Position numbers and translations under genes: made by a program. This document shows, in pieces, positions 47,038-56,472 of a stretch of DNA of 64,000 nt. Each line of letters opens with the position of its first letter. Positions within the stretch are counted from its first letter, which is position 1. The stretch is from positions 620,001-684,000 of the forward strand of contig NZ_JAPDPF010000002.1 of NCBI RefSeq assembly GCF_026283925.1, given 5' to 3'. Origin of the DNA: Dyella halodurans. GTDB taxonomy: Bacteria; Pseudomonadota; Gammaproteobacteria; Xanthomonadales; Rhodanobacteraceae. Below the pieces are notes generated by a model. That model searched no databases. It was not told the origin of the DNA and saw only the letters and a list, made by a program, of their open reading frames with translations.

Positions 47038-49665
47038 GTGTTCAGAGCACTGCACAAAGGTCTGGTCTGGCTGGTCGACCAAAGCGGTCGCCATCACTAC
47101 ATCGTGTTGCTGCTGGCGGCGCTGCTGGCGGCGCTGAGCCTGATGGCCGCGTCCCATCATCTGAGCATCGATACGAATTCCGACCACCTGTTTTCCGAGC
47201 AGTTGCCCTGGCGCCAGCGTAGCGAAGCCTTTGCCCGGCAGTTTCCCCAGTTCAGCGATACGCTGACCGTCGTCGTCCGCGCGCCAACGGCCGAGGAAGC
47301 ACGCATTACCGCCAAGGCGCTGAATGAGAAGCTGGCGGCGGACCCCAGCCACTTCCGCTCGTCCACCACGCCTGGCATCAGTCCCTTCTTCGATCGCCAA
47401 GGCCTCGTGCTGCTGCCGCCGAAGGATTTGTCGGACACGATCAGCAGCATGCTGCAAGCGCAGCCACTGCTCGGCCCGCTGGCGACTGACGCGTCGGCAC
47501 GCGGCCTGTTCAAGGGCATCGACCTGATGGTCGAAGGCGTCCGCCACGGCATGACCGACGATCTATCGTCGTATGACGCTGCACTCGGCAATGTGGCGGA
47601 TGCCATGGAAGCGGCCCTGGCCGGGCATGCGTCGCCGCTGTCCTGGCAAGCCTTGCTGACGCCGAATCTGGTGGGCAGCCACGGTGGCCAGGAGTTTGTG
47701 CTGGTGCATCCGGTGATGGATTTCCGTGCCCTGGAGCCTGGGCGTGCGGCTACCGAAGCGATGCTGAGGCTTGCCGCCGAGTTGCCCGCCGTCAAGGCGG
47801 GACGCGCGAAGATCAACTACACCGGCTCGGTGCCGCTGGCCGACGAAGAATTCTCCTCGCTCACCGATCGGGCCGGACCCATCGCCATTGGCAGCAGCCT
47901 GCTGCTGATCTTCTGGCTGGTGCTGGCGCTGGGCACCTGGCGACTGATCGTGCCGGTGGTGATCACCCTGGTGGTCGGACTCATCTATACGCTGGGTTTC
48001 GCCGCGCTCGCCGTCGGCCGCCTGAACCTGGTTTCGGTGGCGTTTGCCGTGCTGTTCATTGGCCTGGCCGTCGACTTCGGCATCCAGTTTGGCGTACGTC
48101 TGCATGCCCGCCAGTACAGCGACCGTACGTTTGACGATTCGCTGCACGAAACGGCGCATCGTGTGGTGAGTCAGGTCGGCCTGGCGGCGCTGGCGACCGC
48201 CTGTGGTTTCCTGGCGTTTTCACCCACGGATTTCACCGGCGTGGCCGAATTGGGCACCATCGCCGGCGTTGGCATGCTGCTGGCCCTGCTGTGCACGATT
48301 ACCGTGTTGCCGGCCCTGCTGCGCCTGCTGAGCAAGGGTTCGCCCCACGCGGAAGTGGCCTTGCCGGGCGGTGCCGCCGCGGATGGCTGGCTGGAGCGCC
48401 AACGCAAGCCGGTGCTGGTGGTGTTCGCCTTGCTGGGCTTGGCCGGCCTGTGGGGCGCGATCACCATTCCATTCGATGCCAATCCCTTGCATACGAAAAA
48501 CGCGAACAGCGAAGCCATGCGCACGCTGACCTCGTTGATGGACGATCCCAACACCAATCCGTTCACCATGGACGTGCTGGTGAAGGACCTCGCCACCGCA
48601 CAACAACTGAGCGAGCGCCTGGGCAAACTGCCCGAGGTGGCACAGGTCGTTTCGGGTGTCGATTTCGTACCCGCCGACCAGGCGGACAAGCTCGACCAGA
48701 TCGCGCAAGCCTCGGACTTGATGTATGCGGTGCTGAACCCCGGTGAAAAGGTGGCGCCGCCCAGCTATGCCGAAATGCGCGAGACGGCCAAGGACACCAG
48801 CGAGGGTATTGCCAGCGTGGCCGACAAGCTCGCGCCCAACTCGCCCTTGCGGCGCATTGGCAAGGCCCTGGGTCGACTGGCGCAGGGGACGGACGAACAG
48901 ATGGCCACCGCCAACCAGTCCTTGACGCAATTCCTGCCGTACACGCTTAACCAGTTGGCCGACTCGTTGTCGGCCCAGAAGATCACCATGCAGAGCCTGC
49001 CCGCGGATCTCAAACGCGACTGGTTCACGCCGGACGGCCAGGTACGCATCCAGGTCACGCCGACGGCCAAGGCGCAGAACACGGCCGGCTTGCGTCGCTT
49101 CGTGAAAGTCGTGCAGGACGTGGCACCGGAAGCTGCTGGTTCGGCCGTCGACACGATCAAGGCCGCGGACACGATACTCGACGCCTTCCGCGAAGCCGCT
49201 GTCTACGCCACGCTCGCCATCGGCGTCGTGTTGATGTTGGTGCTGCAGCGCTTCCGCGATGCCGGCCTGGTGCTGGCCACGTTGCTGATGTCCGCGCTGC
49301 TCACCGCCTTGCTGGCGCGGCTGCTGGGCATTTCGATCAATTTCGCCAACATCATCGCCCTGCCCTTGCTGCTTGGCGTTGGCGTGTCCTTCAATGTGTA
49401 TTTCGTGATGAACTGGCGCCACGGCATGCACCATTTCCTCGGTTCGCCGACGGCGCGCGCGATCCTGTTCTCGGCGCTTACCACCGGCACCGCGTTCGGC
49501 AGCCTGGCCATTTCCCGCCACCCGGGGACCGCCAGCATGGGCCTGGTCTTGTTGCTGAGCCTGCTCGCCGTGCTGCTGTCGACCTTCGCCTTCCTTCCCG
49601 CCGTGCTGTATTCGATCCGACCAGCCGATTCGACCAAGACAAGCGCGCACTCGCGCCCTGCCTAA
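47038..49665 (+). CDS. hpnN: Hopanoid transporter HpnN (RND superfamily)
   Basis: HpnN moves hopanoids from the inner to the outer membrane. A GTG start at 47038 follows TAAGGAGA. The 875-residue protein has the HpnN/MmpL layout: one N-terminal TM (HYIVLLLAALLAALSLMA), a large periplasmic loop, then TM clusters at about 280-440 (with AVDFGIQFGVRLHARQYSD). A second periplasmic domain is followed by a C-terminal TM cluster from about 720 on, with GLVLATLLMSALLTALLARL and LPLLLGVGVSFNVYFVMNWR. The Asp in AVDFGIQFGV suits proton coupling. It lies 79 bp after hpnG and probably ends the core hopanoid unit, with copC 30 bp after its stop. Confidence 0.93.
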   Translation: MFRALHKGLVWLVDQSGRHHYIVLLLAALLAALSLMAASHHLSIDTNSDHLFSEQLPWRQRSEAFARQFPQFSDTLTVVVRAPTAEEARITAKALNEKLAADPSHFRSSTTPGISPFFDRQGLVLLPPKDLSDTISSMLQAQPLLGPLATDASARGLFKGIDLMVEGVRHGMTDDLSSYDAALGNVADAMEAALAGHASPLSWQALLTPNLVGSHGGQEFVLVHPVMDFRALEPGRAATEAMLRLAAELPAVKAGRAKINYTGSVPLADEEFSSLTDRAGPIAIGSSLLLIFWLVLALGTWRLIVPVVITLVVGLIYTLGFAALAVGRLNLVSVAFAVLFIGLAVDFGIQFGVRLHARQYSDRTFDDSLHETAHRVVSQVGLAALATACGFLAFSPTDFTGVAELGTIAGVGMLLALLCTITVLPALLRLLSKGSPHAEVALPGGAAADGWLERQRKPVLVVFALLGLAGLWGAITIPFDANPLHTKNANSEAMRTLTSLMDDPNTNPFTMDVLVKDLATAQQLSERLGKLPEVAQVVSGVDFVPADQADKLDQIAQASDLMYAVLNPGEKVAPPSYAEMRETAKDTSEGIASVADKLAPNSPLRRIGKALGRLAQGTDEQMATANQSLTQFLPYTLNQLADSLSAQKITMQSLPADLKRDWFTPDGQVRIQVTPTAKAQNTAGLRRFVKVVQDVAPEAAGSAVDTIKAADTILDAFREAAVYATLAIGVVLMLVLQRFRDAGLVLATLLMSALLTALLARLLGISINFANIIALPLLLGVGVSFNVYFVMNWRHGMHHFLGSPTARAILFSALTTGTAFGSLAISRHPGTASMGLVLLLSLLAVLLSTFAFLPAVLYSIRPADSTKTSAHSRPA

Positions 49666-49695
49666 CGCCTCGCCACTTCAACCTGGAGTCTGCAT

Positions 49696-50067
49696 ATGGG
49701 TTATCAGCGCCGATTCGCGATCGTCGTCCTCACTCTCGCCGGCATGTTCATGAGCATCAGTGCGAGCGCGCACGCGATTCTTGTCGACAGCACGCCCAAG
49801 GCCAATGGCAGCATGGCGGCGGGCCACGCTGCACTGGTGCTCAAGTACAACAGCAAGATCGACCAGGGACGATCCCGCCTGGTCCTGGTCGGACCCGATC
49901 ACAAGGAAACGCCGCTTGCCATCTCGGCCAGCGCGGACCGGCCCAACGAGCTCGACAGCAGCGCGGAACTGAGTCCGGGTGCCTATGTGATCCACTGGCA
50001 GGCGCTGGCCCTGGATGGGCATATCACCCGCGGCGACCTGCCTTTCACGGTGAGCGCCAAGCCGTAA
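49696..50067 (+). CDS. copC: CopC-domain periplasmic copper-binding protein
   Basis: A 123-residue exported protein: signal peptide with FAIVVLTLAGMFMSISASA and cleavage before HAILVDSTPKANG. The mature N-terminal His, and the Asp-Gly-His near the C-terminus (LALDGHITRGDLPF), match the Cu(II) site of CopC proteins. The Cu(I) Met-rich loop is absent, so this is the Cu(II)-only type. It binds periplasmic copper. It lies 30 bp after hpnN and 49 bp before copD, so it may be transcribed with the hopanoid genes. Confidence 0.88.
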   Translation: MGYQRRFAIVVLTLAGMFMSISASAHAILVDSTPKANGSMAAGHAALVLKYNSKIDQGRSRLVLVGPDHKETPLAISASADRPNELDSSAELSPGAYVIHWQALALDGHITRGDLPFTVSAKP

Positions 50068-50116
50068 GCCTGCACGTCCCCGTGTTGCAACCTCCTGCTG
50101 TATCCACCGATCATCC

Positions 50117-51784
50117 GTGGGTGATTCCGTGACCCTGCTCGTCGATCTTTTCGGCTATCTCAGCGTGATCCTGCACAGCATGGTCATCGTGGCCCAGTCC
50201 ATGACCCTGGGTGGCCTGCTGTTCCTGGTCTTCCTGCTGCATCCACTGGCCCGCACGTTGACGAAGGGCGACGAGCTGCAGCAGCGCGTGGTGCGCCTGA
50301 CGCGCTTCAGCGCCTTGGGCCTGGTCGTTGCCGAGCTTGCTGCCACGGCCTTGCAGGTCTCCGTGCTGGTGACGACGGTCGATCTGCCGCTATCGAATGT
50401 GCTGCAGGCAGCGTTCGCGGTGTCGGGCGGGCTGAAGATGCTCAGCGCCGCACTCATCTTCCTGTGCCTGGGCGAGCGCACGCTGGCCGGGCGCCGCTCC
50501 CGCCTGTTGCTGCTGTTGTTCGGCGTCGTTGAGCTGGCCGCGGCCACGGTCACCACCCATGCCTATGCACGGCTTAGCGACAACCTGCTGCTGCTCTTTG
50601 TGGAAGGCCTGCATCAATTCGGCGCCGCCGTCTGGATCGGCGCCATTCCCAGCTTCGTTCTCGTCTTGCATCATCTGGAGGACGCCGAAAGCCTGCGCCT
50701 GGTCGGCACGCGCTTTTCCCGCATGTCGATGCTTGGCGTTACCTGCATCCTGCTGTCCGGCGCGCTGATGTGCGTGTTCTACATCGGCGACCTGCAGGGG
50801 TTTTATGGCACGGCCTACGGCGTCATGGTGGGCGCCAAGATCGCCATGTTCCTCGCCTTGCTGGGGCTGGGCTTTGGCAACTTCCGCGTCACCGAGCGCC
50901 TGCGCAAGGGGCAACCGGCGCAGGTGCTGCGCATGCGCCGCTTCGCCGAAGTGGAAATCGGCATCGGCTTCACCATCTTCTTTGCGGCCGCATCGCTGAC
51001 CTCCGTGCCACCCGCCATCGATCTCACCACGGATCGCGTGAGCCTGCACGAAATCGCCGAACGCAACGCACCCGCATGGCCCCGCTTCAGTTCACCGGAC
51101 CACGACCAGCTGGCGGTCTCGCAATTGCAGGCGCAACTCGATCGCGACGCTGCGCGCGAACACCAGGTGGCGGCATCGGCCACGCTGCCGGGCTCGGGCA
51201 TCGCGCCGCCACGCAATGCGCAGGACATGGCGTGGTCGGAATACAACCACCATTGGGCCGGCATGTTCGTCCTGCTGATCGGCCTGCTGGCCCTGCTCAA
51301 TCGCGCCGGCGTCGGATGGGCCAAACACTGGCCCCTGCTTTTCCTGGCCATGGCGGTGTTCCTGTTGCTGCGCTCCGACCCGGAGGTATGGCCGCTGGGC
51401 CAGGAGGGTTGGTGGGCGGCGTGGCGCGACGTGGAGGTCGCCCAGCATCGCTTCTTCGTGCTGCTGATCGTGCTGTTCGGCTACTTCGAGTGGTCGGTGC
51501 GCACGGGGCGCCTGCGCAACGAACGCGCTGCCCTGGTGTTTCCGTTGCTGGTGGCCGTCGGTGGCGCGATGCTGCTCACCCACAATCATCAGATCTCCAA
51601 CGTCAAGGACCAGATGCTGATCGAGCTGACGCATACGCCGCTCGCGTTGAGCGGCGTGGCAGCAGGCTGGGCACGCTGGCTGGAATTGCGCCTGCCGGGA
51701 CGCGGCGGTCGCATCGCCGGCATCGTGTGGCCGCTCTGCTTCATGCTGATCGGCGTCATCCTGCTGTGGTATCGGGAAGCCTGA
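50117..51784 (+). CDS. copD: CopD-family copper membrane protein, extended
   Basis: A 555-residue membrane protein with about 13-14 hydrophobic segments. The N-terminal half (1-300) is CopD-like: HSMVIVAQSMTLGGLLFL, FVEGLHQFGAAVWIGAIPS and GVMVGAKIAMFLALLGLGF, with His/Met residues that suit copper binding. The C-terminal half has further TM segments after a soluble stretch of about 70 residues, and a His-rich HNHQISN. This makes it longer than usual CopD (about 300 aa). The start is uncertain (GTG at 50117, weak ribosome site). With copC it probably imports or handles copper for a periplasmic or membrane enzyme. Confidence 0.82.
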   Translation: MGDSVTLLVDLFGYLSVILHSMVIVAQSMTLGGLLFLVFLLHPLARTLTKGDELQQRVVRLTRFSALGLVVAELAATALQVSVLVTTVDLPLSNVLQAAFAVSGGLKMLSAALIFLCLGERTLAGRRSRLLLLLFGVVELAAATVTTHAYARLSDNLLLLFVEGLHQFGAAVWIGAIPSFVLVLHHLEDAESLRLVGTRFSRMSMLGVTCILLSGALMCVFYIGDLQGFYGTAYGVMVGAKIAMFLALLGLGFGNFRVTERLRKGQPAQVLRMRRFAEVEIGIGFTIFFAAASLTSVPPAIDLTTDRVSLHEIAERNAPAWPRFSSPDHDQLAVSQLQAQLDRDAAREHQVAASATLPGSGIAPPRNAQDMAWSEYNHHWAGMFVLLIGLLALLNRAGVGWAKHWPLLFLAMAVFLLLRSDPEVWPLGQEGWWAAWRDVEVAQHRFFVLLIVLFGYFEWSVRTGRLRNERAALVFPLLVAVGGAMLLTHNHQISNVKDQMLIELTHTPLALSGVAAGWARWLELRLPGRGGRIAGIVWPLCFMLIGVILLWYREA

Positions 51785-51835
51785 GTCGAACCCCACAGGT
51801 TCGACTTGGTACGAGCGCTTCGCCAACAGGCAAGG

Positions 51836-52774
51836 TCAATGCACGCGATGGACCACCATGTCGACCAGCGCATCCAGATGCGCGGCCGCTGCACCAAGCG
51901 GCGCCAGCGCAGCGTGGGCGCGCTCACCGAGTTGCCGTGCAAGCTCACGTGATTCTTCCAGGCCCAGCAGCGAAACGTAGGTGGGCTTGTGGTCCTGCGC
52001 ATCCTTGCCCGGCGTCTTGCCGAGCGTGGCCGCGTCCATGGTGACGTCGAGAATATCGTCCACCACCTGGAATGCCAGGCCGACCGAGCGCTGGTATTCG
52101 TCCAGTGCCGCCAGCATGTCGGAGGTGAGCGGCTCGGGTCCACAGTGGGCGCCCATGAAAACCGCTGCGCGCAACAACGCGCCCGTCTTCATCCGGTGCA
52201 TGCGTTCGAGTTGATCGCGCGGCAGGATGCTGCCGACGCTGGCCAGGTCGATGGCCTGCCCACCCACGAGCCCGAGCGAACTGCTTGCCTTCGCCAATTC
52301 CTGCATCAGGGCCACCCGCTGCGTGGCTGACGCGGGCGCGTCAGCGATCACCGCGAAGGCCTGCGCCTGCAAGGCGTCGCCCACCAGGATGGCCATGGCT
52401 TCGCCATAGCGCACATGCACGGTGGGCTGGCCACGACGCAGCAGATCGTTGTCCATGGCTGGTAGATCGTCGTGCACCAGCGAATAGGCATGGATCATTT
52501 CGATCGCACTGGCGGCAGCATCGAGGAGTGACGGCGCGGCGCCCACCAGTTCGCCGGCCGCGTGGCAAAGCAAGGCACGCACGCGCTTGCCGCCGCCCAG
52601 GGTGGCGTAGCGCATCGCGTCATGCAGGGTCTCGGGTGGACTTTCGGCCGACGGCAAATAAGCCGCCAGCGCGACTTCAGTGCGCTGGACGATGCTTTTC
52701 ACCCAGCTTTCGATTGGCTCGGCACCCAGGACTGGAGCAGACGACTCGGGCCAGAGCTGTATAGCTTCACTCAC
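51836..52774 (-). CDS. ispA: Farnesyl diphosphate synthase (polyprenyl synthetase)
   Basis: IspA joins IPP with DMAPP and then with GPP to form FPP, the direct substrate of squalene synthase. The 312-residue protein has the first Asp-rich motif SLVHDDLPAMDNDLLRRG (DDxxxxD, bacterial type) and the second FQVVDDILDVT. GGGKRVRALL, GQAIDLASVG and HRMKTGALLRAAV are also conserved. The N-terminal 30 residues are poorly conserved. It is transcribed away from copD (convergent) and is followed upstream by dxr on the same strand, with 12 bp between, so dxr and ispA form one unit for precursor supply. Confidence 0.94.
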   Translation of the reverse strand: MSEAIQLWPESSAPVLGAEPIESWVKSIVQRTEVALAAYLPSAESPPETLHDAMRYATLGGGKRVRALLCHAAGELVGAAPSLLDAAASAIEMIHAYSLVHDDLPAMDNDLLRRGQPTVHVRYGEAMAILVGDALQAQAFAVIADAPASATQRVALMQELAKASSSLGLVGGQAIDLASVGSILPRDQLERMHRMKTGALLRAAVFMGAHCGPEPLTSDMLAALDEYQRSVGLAFQVVDDILDVTMDAATLGKTPGKDAQDHKPTYVSLLGLEESRELARQLGERAHAALAPLGAAAAHLDALVDMVVHRVH

Positions 52775-52786
52775 TGAAATCTCCCA

Positions 52787-54016
52787 CTAGTGAACGGCAA
52801 CCCGCTGCGCCCCAAAGGCAGGCAGGTGGCGGATGATTTGTTGGGCCATGGCACGTGCCGCGGCGTCGGCTGCAAAAATGTCTTCGAGTTGATGGTGCGC
52901 GGCAAGGGGCGGCAAGCGGTGCAGTGCCTCCTCCACGACCTGGGCGATCGCGGTGAAGCGAATCTGCCCCTGCAAAAAAGCTTCCACTGCGATCTCGTTC
53001 GCTGCGTTGAGCGTCACGCTGGCGGCGCATCCATCGCGCAGCACCTCCAGCCCCAGGCGAAGACAGGGGAAGCGCGACAGATCCGGCGCGGCAAAGCTCA
53101 GGTTGGCCATGCGGGTCAGGTCCAGCGGCGCCACGCCGGAGTCGATGCGCTCCGGATAAGCCAGGGCATGCGCGATCGGCGTGCGCATATCGGGGTTGCC
53201 GAGTTGGGCAAGCACGGATTGGTCGGCGTAAGCCACCATCGAATGAATCACGCTCTGCGGGTGGATCACGACTTCGATGCGCTCGGCTGGCATGTTGAAC
53301 AGCCAGTGCGCCTCGATCGTCTCCAGCGCCTTGTTCATCATGGTGGCCGAATCGACCGAGATCTTGCGACCCATGACCCAGTTCGGATGGGCGCAGGCCT
53401 GATCGGGCGTGACCTCATCGAGGCTATCCAGGGCACGGGTGAGGAACGGCCCGCCCGAGGCGGTGAGGATCAGGCGCTCGACACCAGCGCCGGACTTCAG
53501 GCAGGTTCCCAGGCACTGGAAGATCGCGTTGTGCTCGCTGTCCAGCGGCAACAAGGTGGCGCCGTGCTCGACCACCGTGCGCATGAACAGCGCGCCCGAC
53601 ATCACCAGGGCCTCCTTGTTCGCCAGCAGGATCTTCTTGCCCGCACGGGCCGCGGCCAGCGAGGAAGGCAGGCCGGCGGCGCCGACGATGGCCGCCACCA
53701 CGGTATCGCACTCTTGCGAACTGGCGACGGCGCACAGCGCGTCCGCGCCATAAGTCACTTCAGTATCCAGGTGCGCTGCCCGCAACTTCTGTTCGAGCCG
53801 GGCGGCATCCGCTGCCTCGCCAACAACCACCAGGGCCGGTCGAAAGGCCAGGCACTGATCGTAAAGCCGGTCGATGCTGCGATGAGCCGTCAGGGCGGTC
53901 ACCGTGAAGCGATCAGGATGGCGTGCGACCACATCCAGCGTACTGCCACCGATCGAACCCGTGGAGCCAAGGATGGCGAGACGCTGTGTTCCATGCGATA
54001 CGGTTGGGCTACTCAT
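52787..54016 (-). CDS. dxr: 1-deoxy-D-xylulose 5-phosphate reductoisomerase
   Basis: Dxr makes MEP from DXP, the first committed step of the MEP route. The start at 54016 follows GGAGGT and gives [20 protein letters not shown]. The 409-residue protein has the NADPH motif [39 protein letters not shown] (metal-binding), [10 protein letters not shown], and [20 protein letters not shown]. The fosmidomycin-binding region and metal ligands are intact. In Xanthomonadales a dxr is usually found in the uppS-cdsA-rseP-bamA cluster, so this may be a second copy dedicated to hopanoids. It is 49 bp from fpr upstream, on the same strand. Confidence 0.94.
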   Translation of the reverse strand: MSSPTVSHGTQRLAILGSTGSIGGSTLDVVARHPDRFTVTALTAHRSIDRLYDQCLAFRPALVVVGEAADAARLEQKLRAAHLDTEVTYGADALCAVASSQECDTVVAAIVGAAGLPSSLAAARAGKKILLANKEALVMSGALFMRTVVEHGATLLPLDSEHNAIFQCLGTCLKSGAGVERLILTASGGPFLTRALDSLDEVTPDQACAHPNWVMGRKISVDSATMMNKALETIEAHWLFNMPAERIEVVIHPQSVIHSMVAYADQSVLAQLGNPDMRTPIAHALAYPERIDSGVAPLDLTRMANLSFAAPDLSRFPCLRLGLEVLRDGCAASVTLNAANEIAVEAFLQGQIRFTAIAQVVEEALHRLPPLAAHHQLEDIFAADAAARAMAQQIIRHLPAFGAQRVAVH

Positions 54017-54065
54017 GACGCGACCTCCAGATGGCACGCACGTCGAGAAAGTCGTCAGTTTCGTT

Positions 54066-54842
54066 TCACTTTTCGACGAAAGCGCGCTCGATCACATAGT
54101 CGCCAGGCTCGCGGGTGCGAGGTGATGCCTGGAACCCGCGACCATCGAGCAGTGCGCAGGAATCGTCCAGCATGGCCTGGCTGCCACACAGCATCACCCT
54201 ATCGGTCTGCGGGTTCAACGGGGGCAAGCCGGCGAACTGGCTCATGCTGCCTTCGACGATGGCATCCGTCAGTCGTCCGCGATGGCGGAACGGTTCGCGC
54301 GTCACGCTGGGGTAGTAGACCAGCTTGTCCCGCACCAGCTCTCCCAGGTATTCGTGCCTGGGCAGCGTTTGCTCCAGGTATTCGGCGAACACGAGATCGC
54401 TGATCCTGCGCACGCCATGCGCGAGCACGATCTTGTCGAAGCGGGCGTAGGTTTCCGGGTCGCGCACGATGCTGAGAAACGGCGCCAGGCCGGTGCCCGT
54501 ACCGAGCAGGTAGAGATGCTTGCCTGGCTTGAGGTCGTTCAGCACCAAGGTGCCCGTAGGCTTGCGGCTGACCATCACCGGATCGCCCGGGCGCAAGCCT
54601 TGCAGACGTGACGTCAGCGGGCCATTGGGCACCTTGATGCTGACGAACTCCAGGTGCTCTTCGTAATTCGCGCTGGCGATCGAGTAGGCGCGCAACAGCG
54701 GTCGCCCCTCAACCTCCAGGCCAATCATCACGAAATGGCCGCTGTCGAAGCGGAAGCCTGGATCACGCGTGGTGCGGAAGCTGAAAAGGTTGTCGTTCCA
54801 GTGGTGTACGTCGATCACGTATTCCGTCGCCAATGCCACCAT
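54066..54842 (-). CDS. fpr: Ferredoxin/flavodoxin--NADP reductase
   Basis: Fpr moves electrons between NADPH and ferredoxin or flavodoxin. The start at 54842 ([20 protein letters not shown]) gives 258 residues. The FAD domain has GHFVMIGL and [16 protein letters not shown] (R-x-Y-S), and the NADP domain has [17 protein letters not shown] and [16 protein letters not shown]. The C-terminal VIERAFVEK is the typical aromatic-bearing tail of this subclass. It leads the fpr-dxr-ispA strand unit. Reduced flavodoxin or ferredoxin is needed by radical SAM enzymes (HpnH, HpnJ) and by IspG/IspH of the MEP route, which would explain its place; this is inference. Confidence 0.92.
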   Translation of the reverse strand: MVALATEYVIDVHHWNDNLFSFRTTRDPGFRFDSGHFVMIGLEVEGRPLLRAYSIASANYEEHLEFVSIKVPNGPLTSRLQGLRPGDPVMVSRKPTGTLVLNDLKPGKHLYLLGTGTGLAPFLSIVRDPETYARFDKIVLAHGVRRISDLVFAEYLEQTLPRHEYLGELVRDKLVYYPSVTREPFRHRGRLTDAIVEGSMSQFAGLPPLNPQTDRVMLCGSQAMLDDSCALLDGRGFQASPRTREPGDYVIERAFVEK

Positions 54843-55107
54843 ACCAGCCACCGCCCCAGTGATTGAGAGTGAGGAATCTTTGCGACCTTCCGACCGAGCA
54901 AGCTGGCAGACACCGGATCTCGTCGGTCCTGTCCAGGTTCACCGGCCACCTGCGCCCACGTCGGTCATCGTCTTAGTGCCAGTTTCGACAAACATAAGTC
55001 AATGAGAAGTGCAGCTGGCCTCCTGGGACGCGGCCAGCCGAACAGCAGCAAGCCCGACTCCGTTTCGAGTCGCACGCCGCGAGCCCGACATGGCCACCTT
55101 AGTCCCA

Positions 55108-55365
55108 TCAGCTACCGAGCAGGGGGCGCAATTGCTCCAGCTCCGCGCGCAATCGAGCGACCTGGGCGTTCGCCTCATCGCGCTCACGCAGCACTTGCTC
55201 GTAGATGACCGTGGGCACCGACTGCACGGCCTGCAATTTGCGCTTCGCGCGGTAACGCCGCGCCCGCTCCGCCGCACTCAACGCATCCGCTTTTCGCGGC
55301 CGACCGCGGCGGCGCTTGAAGATCAGGGGCATCGCAATCGTCCCGGGATCGAAAGGGTCAACCAT
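55108..55365 (-). CDS. Small basic AT-hook-like coiled-coil protein (85 aa)
   Basis: The start at 55365 follows GAGGAGGAG and gives MVDPFDPGTIAMPLIF. Next comes a strongly basic stretch, KRRRGRPRKADALSAAERAR, in which GRPRK is the AT-hook core. The following RYRAKRKLQAVQ continues the basic region. The rest (YEQVLRERDEANAQVARLRAE) is heptad-like and probably a coiled coil. The whole resembles a tiny bZIP-like DNA-binding protein. I do not recognise a named family. It stands between fpr and the LpxO-like gene. Confidence 0.65.
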   Translation of the reverse strand: MVDPFDPGTIAMPLIFKRRRGRPRKADALSAAERARRYRAKRKLQAVQSVPTVIYEQVLRERDEANAQVARLRAELEQLRPLLGS

Positions 55366-55635
55366 GGCCACTCCTCCTCGTTTTGGCGGGCATATTTTAT
55401 GTGACGTCACTTAAATAATCAAGCAAAAACCTGTTATTTCGCAACAACTAAGCGAAACATGTTCGAGCGATAGCAAGGACTTGGGCACGACGTGGCGACC
55501 ACCGGCGTGGCCGCCAGGCGTTCACGCAACAAGGAGACGCCAACGGCTACCGTCACCCAAAAAGCGCCGCACCACGACGAACGCGTCGTCCGGGTGCCGC
55601 CCCAATCCCCATCGGGCAACGAGGAAGAACCGAAC

Positions 55636-56319
55636 ATGGACTCGCTGTATGAGTGGTCGTCGCGAGCGATTCGCCGTGTCTACGACGCTCGCATCAAGAC
55701 ACCGCCCGTACTGGACGTCGACACCTGTTTTCCCGATGGCAGGCGCTTCGTGGCGGCATGGCCGCAGATTCGCCAGGAAGCACTGGCCATTCTCGAAGGC
55801 GCCCAGGCGATACCGCGATTCCACGAGATCATGCCCGCGCAGGCGGAGATCTCGGCGGCTGACGGCAGGGATTGGCGCATGTTTCTGCTGAAAGTCTACG
55901 GCCAGGCGATCGAGGCCCATATGGAAGCCTGCCCGATGCTGGCGCAACTCGTGTCGTCATCGCCCGACGTGCTCTCGGCCACCCTCTCCTTCCTGGCCCC
56001 GCACAAGCACATTCCGCGTCATTGCGGACCCTTCCGCGGCATCCTGCGCTTTCAGCTCAACCTGGAGGCACCCGTCGACGCGTGGGGACGGCCAAGCAGC
56101 GTGCTCTGGCTCGCCGGCCACGAACACCGGCTCGGCAATGGCGAATGCCTGCTATGGGACGACACTTATCCGCACGAAGTATGGAATCACAGTGAACAGA
56201 CGCGCATCGCCTTGCTGCTGGACGTGCGCCGCCCCGATATGCCGCTGAGACTGCGCCTGTTGTCGCGCGCCGTTACGACCGGTGTTGGCATGGTGGCGCG
56301 CTGGCGAGGCTTTGCCTGA
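55636..56319 (+). CDS. Aspartyl/asparaginyl beta-hydroxylase-type dioxygenase (LpxO-like)
   Basis: The start at 55636 follows GAGGAA and gives MDSLYEWSSRAIRRVYD. The 227-residue protein has the PF05118 pattern. DVDTCFPDGRRFVAAWPQIR is followed by FLAPHKHIPRHCGPFRGILRF, with iron-ligand His, and then by LLWDDTYPHEVWNHSEQTRI, with the second His, Asp and 2OG-binding Arg. LpxO hydroxylates lipid A acyl chains, and related enzymes hydroxylate other lipids or peptides. The start lacks a strong TM anchor, so LpxO function is not certain. It converges on dps across a hairpin repeat. Confidence 0.82.
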   Translation: MDSLYEWSSRAIRRVYDARIKTPPVLDVDTCFPDGRRFVAAWPQIRQEALAILEGAQAIPRFHEIMPAQAEISAADGRDWRMFLLKVYGQAIEAHMEACPMLAQLVSSSPDVLSATLSFLAPHKHIPRHCGPFRGILRFQLNLEAPVDAWGRPSSVLWLAGHEHRLGNGECLLWDDTYPHEVWNHSEQTRIALLLDVRRPDMPLRLRLLSRAVTTGVGMVARWRGFA

Positions 56320-56338
56320 TCGCCAACACCCGCCAGTG

Positions 56339-56423
56339 TAGGAGCGCACCCAGTGCGCGCCCCAACTTGCCGTAATCCCGCATCGTCGCTTCGTAGGTTT
56401 TTCGCGCACTGGGTGCGCTCCTA
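56339..56423. repeat. Long perfect hairpin between convergent genes
   Basis: Two 21-bp arms, TAGGAGCGCACCCAGTGCGC(G) and its complement, are separated by 43 bp. The structure lies between the convergent LpxO-like and dps genes and could act as a bidirectional 3'-end element. The CGCACCCAGTGCG core is itself palindromic. Confidence 0.85.
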
Positions 56424-56472
56424 CAAGGCCCGGCCTTCTCCCTGGCGGGGAGAAGGCGCAGAAGCGCAGCGA

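Noticed and set aside
48220-49650. 476-codon minus-strand frame antisense to hpnN
   Set aside because: Gln/His/Arg-rich low-complexity translation opposite conserved RND transporter sequence.
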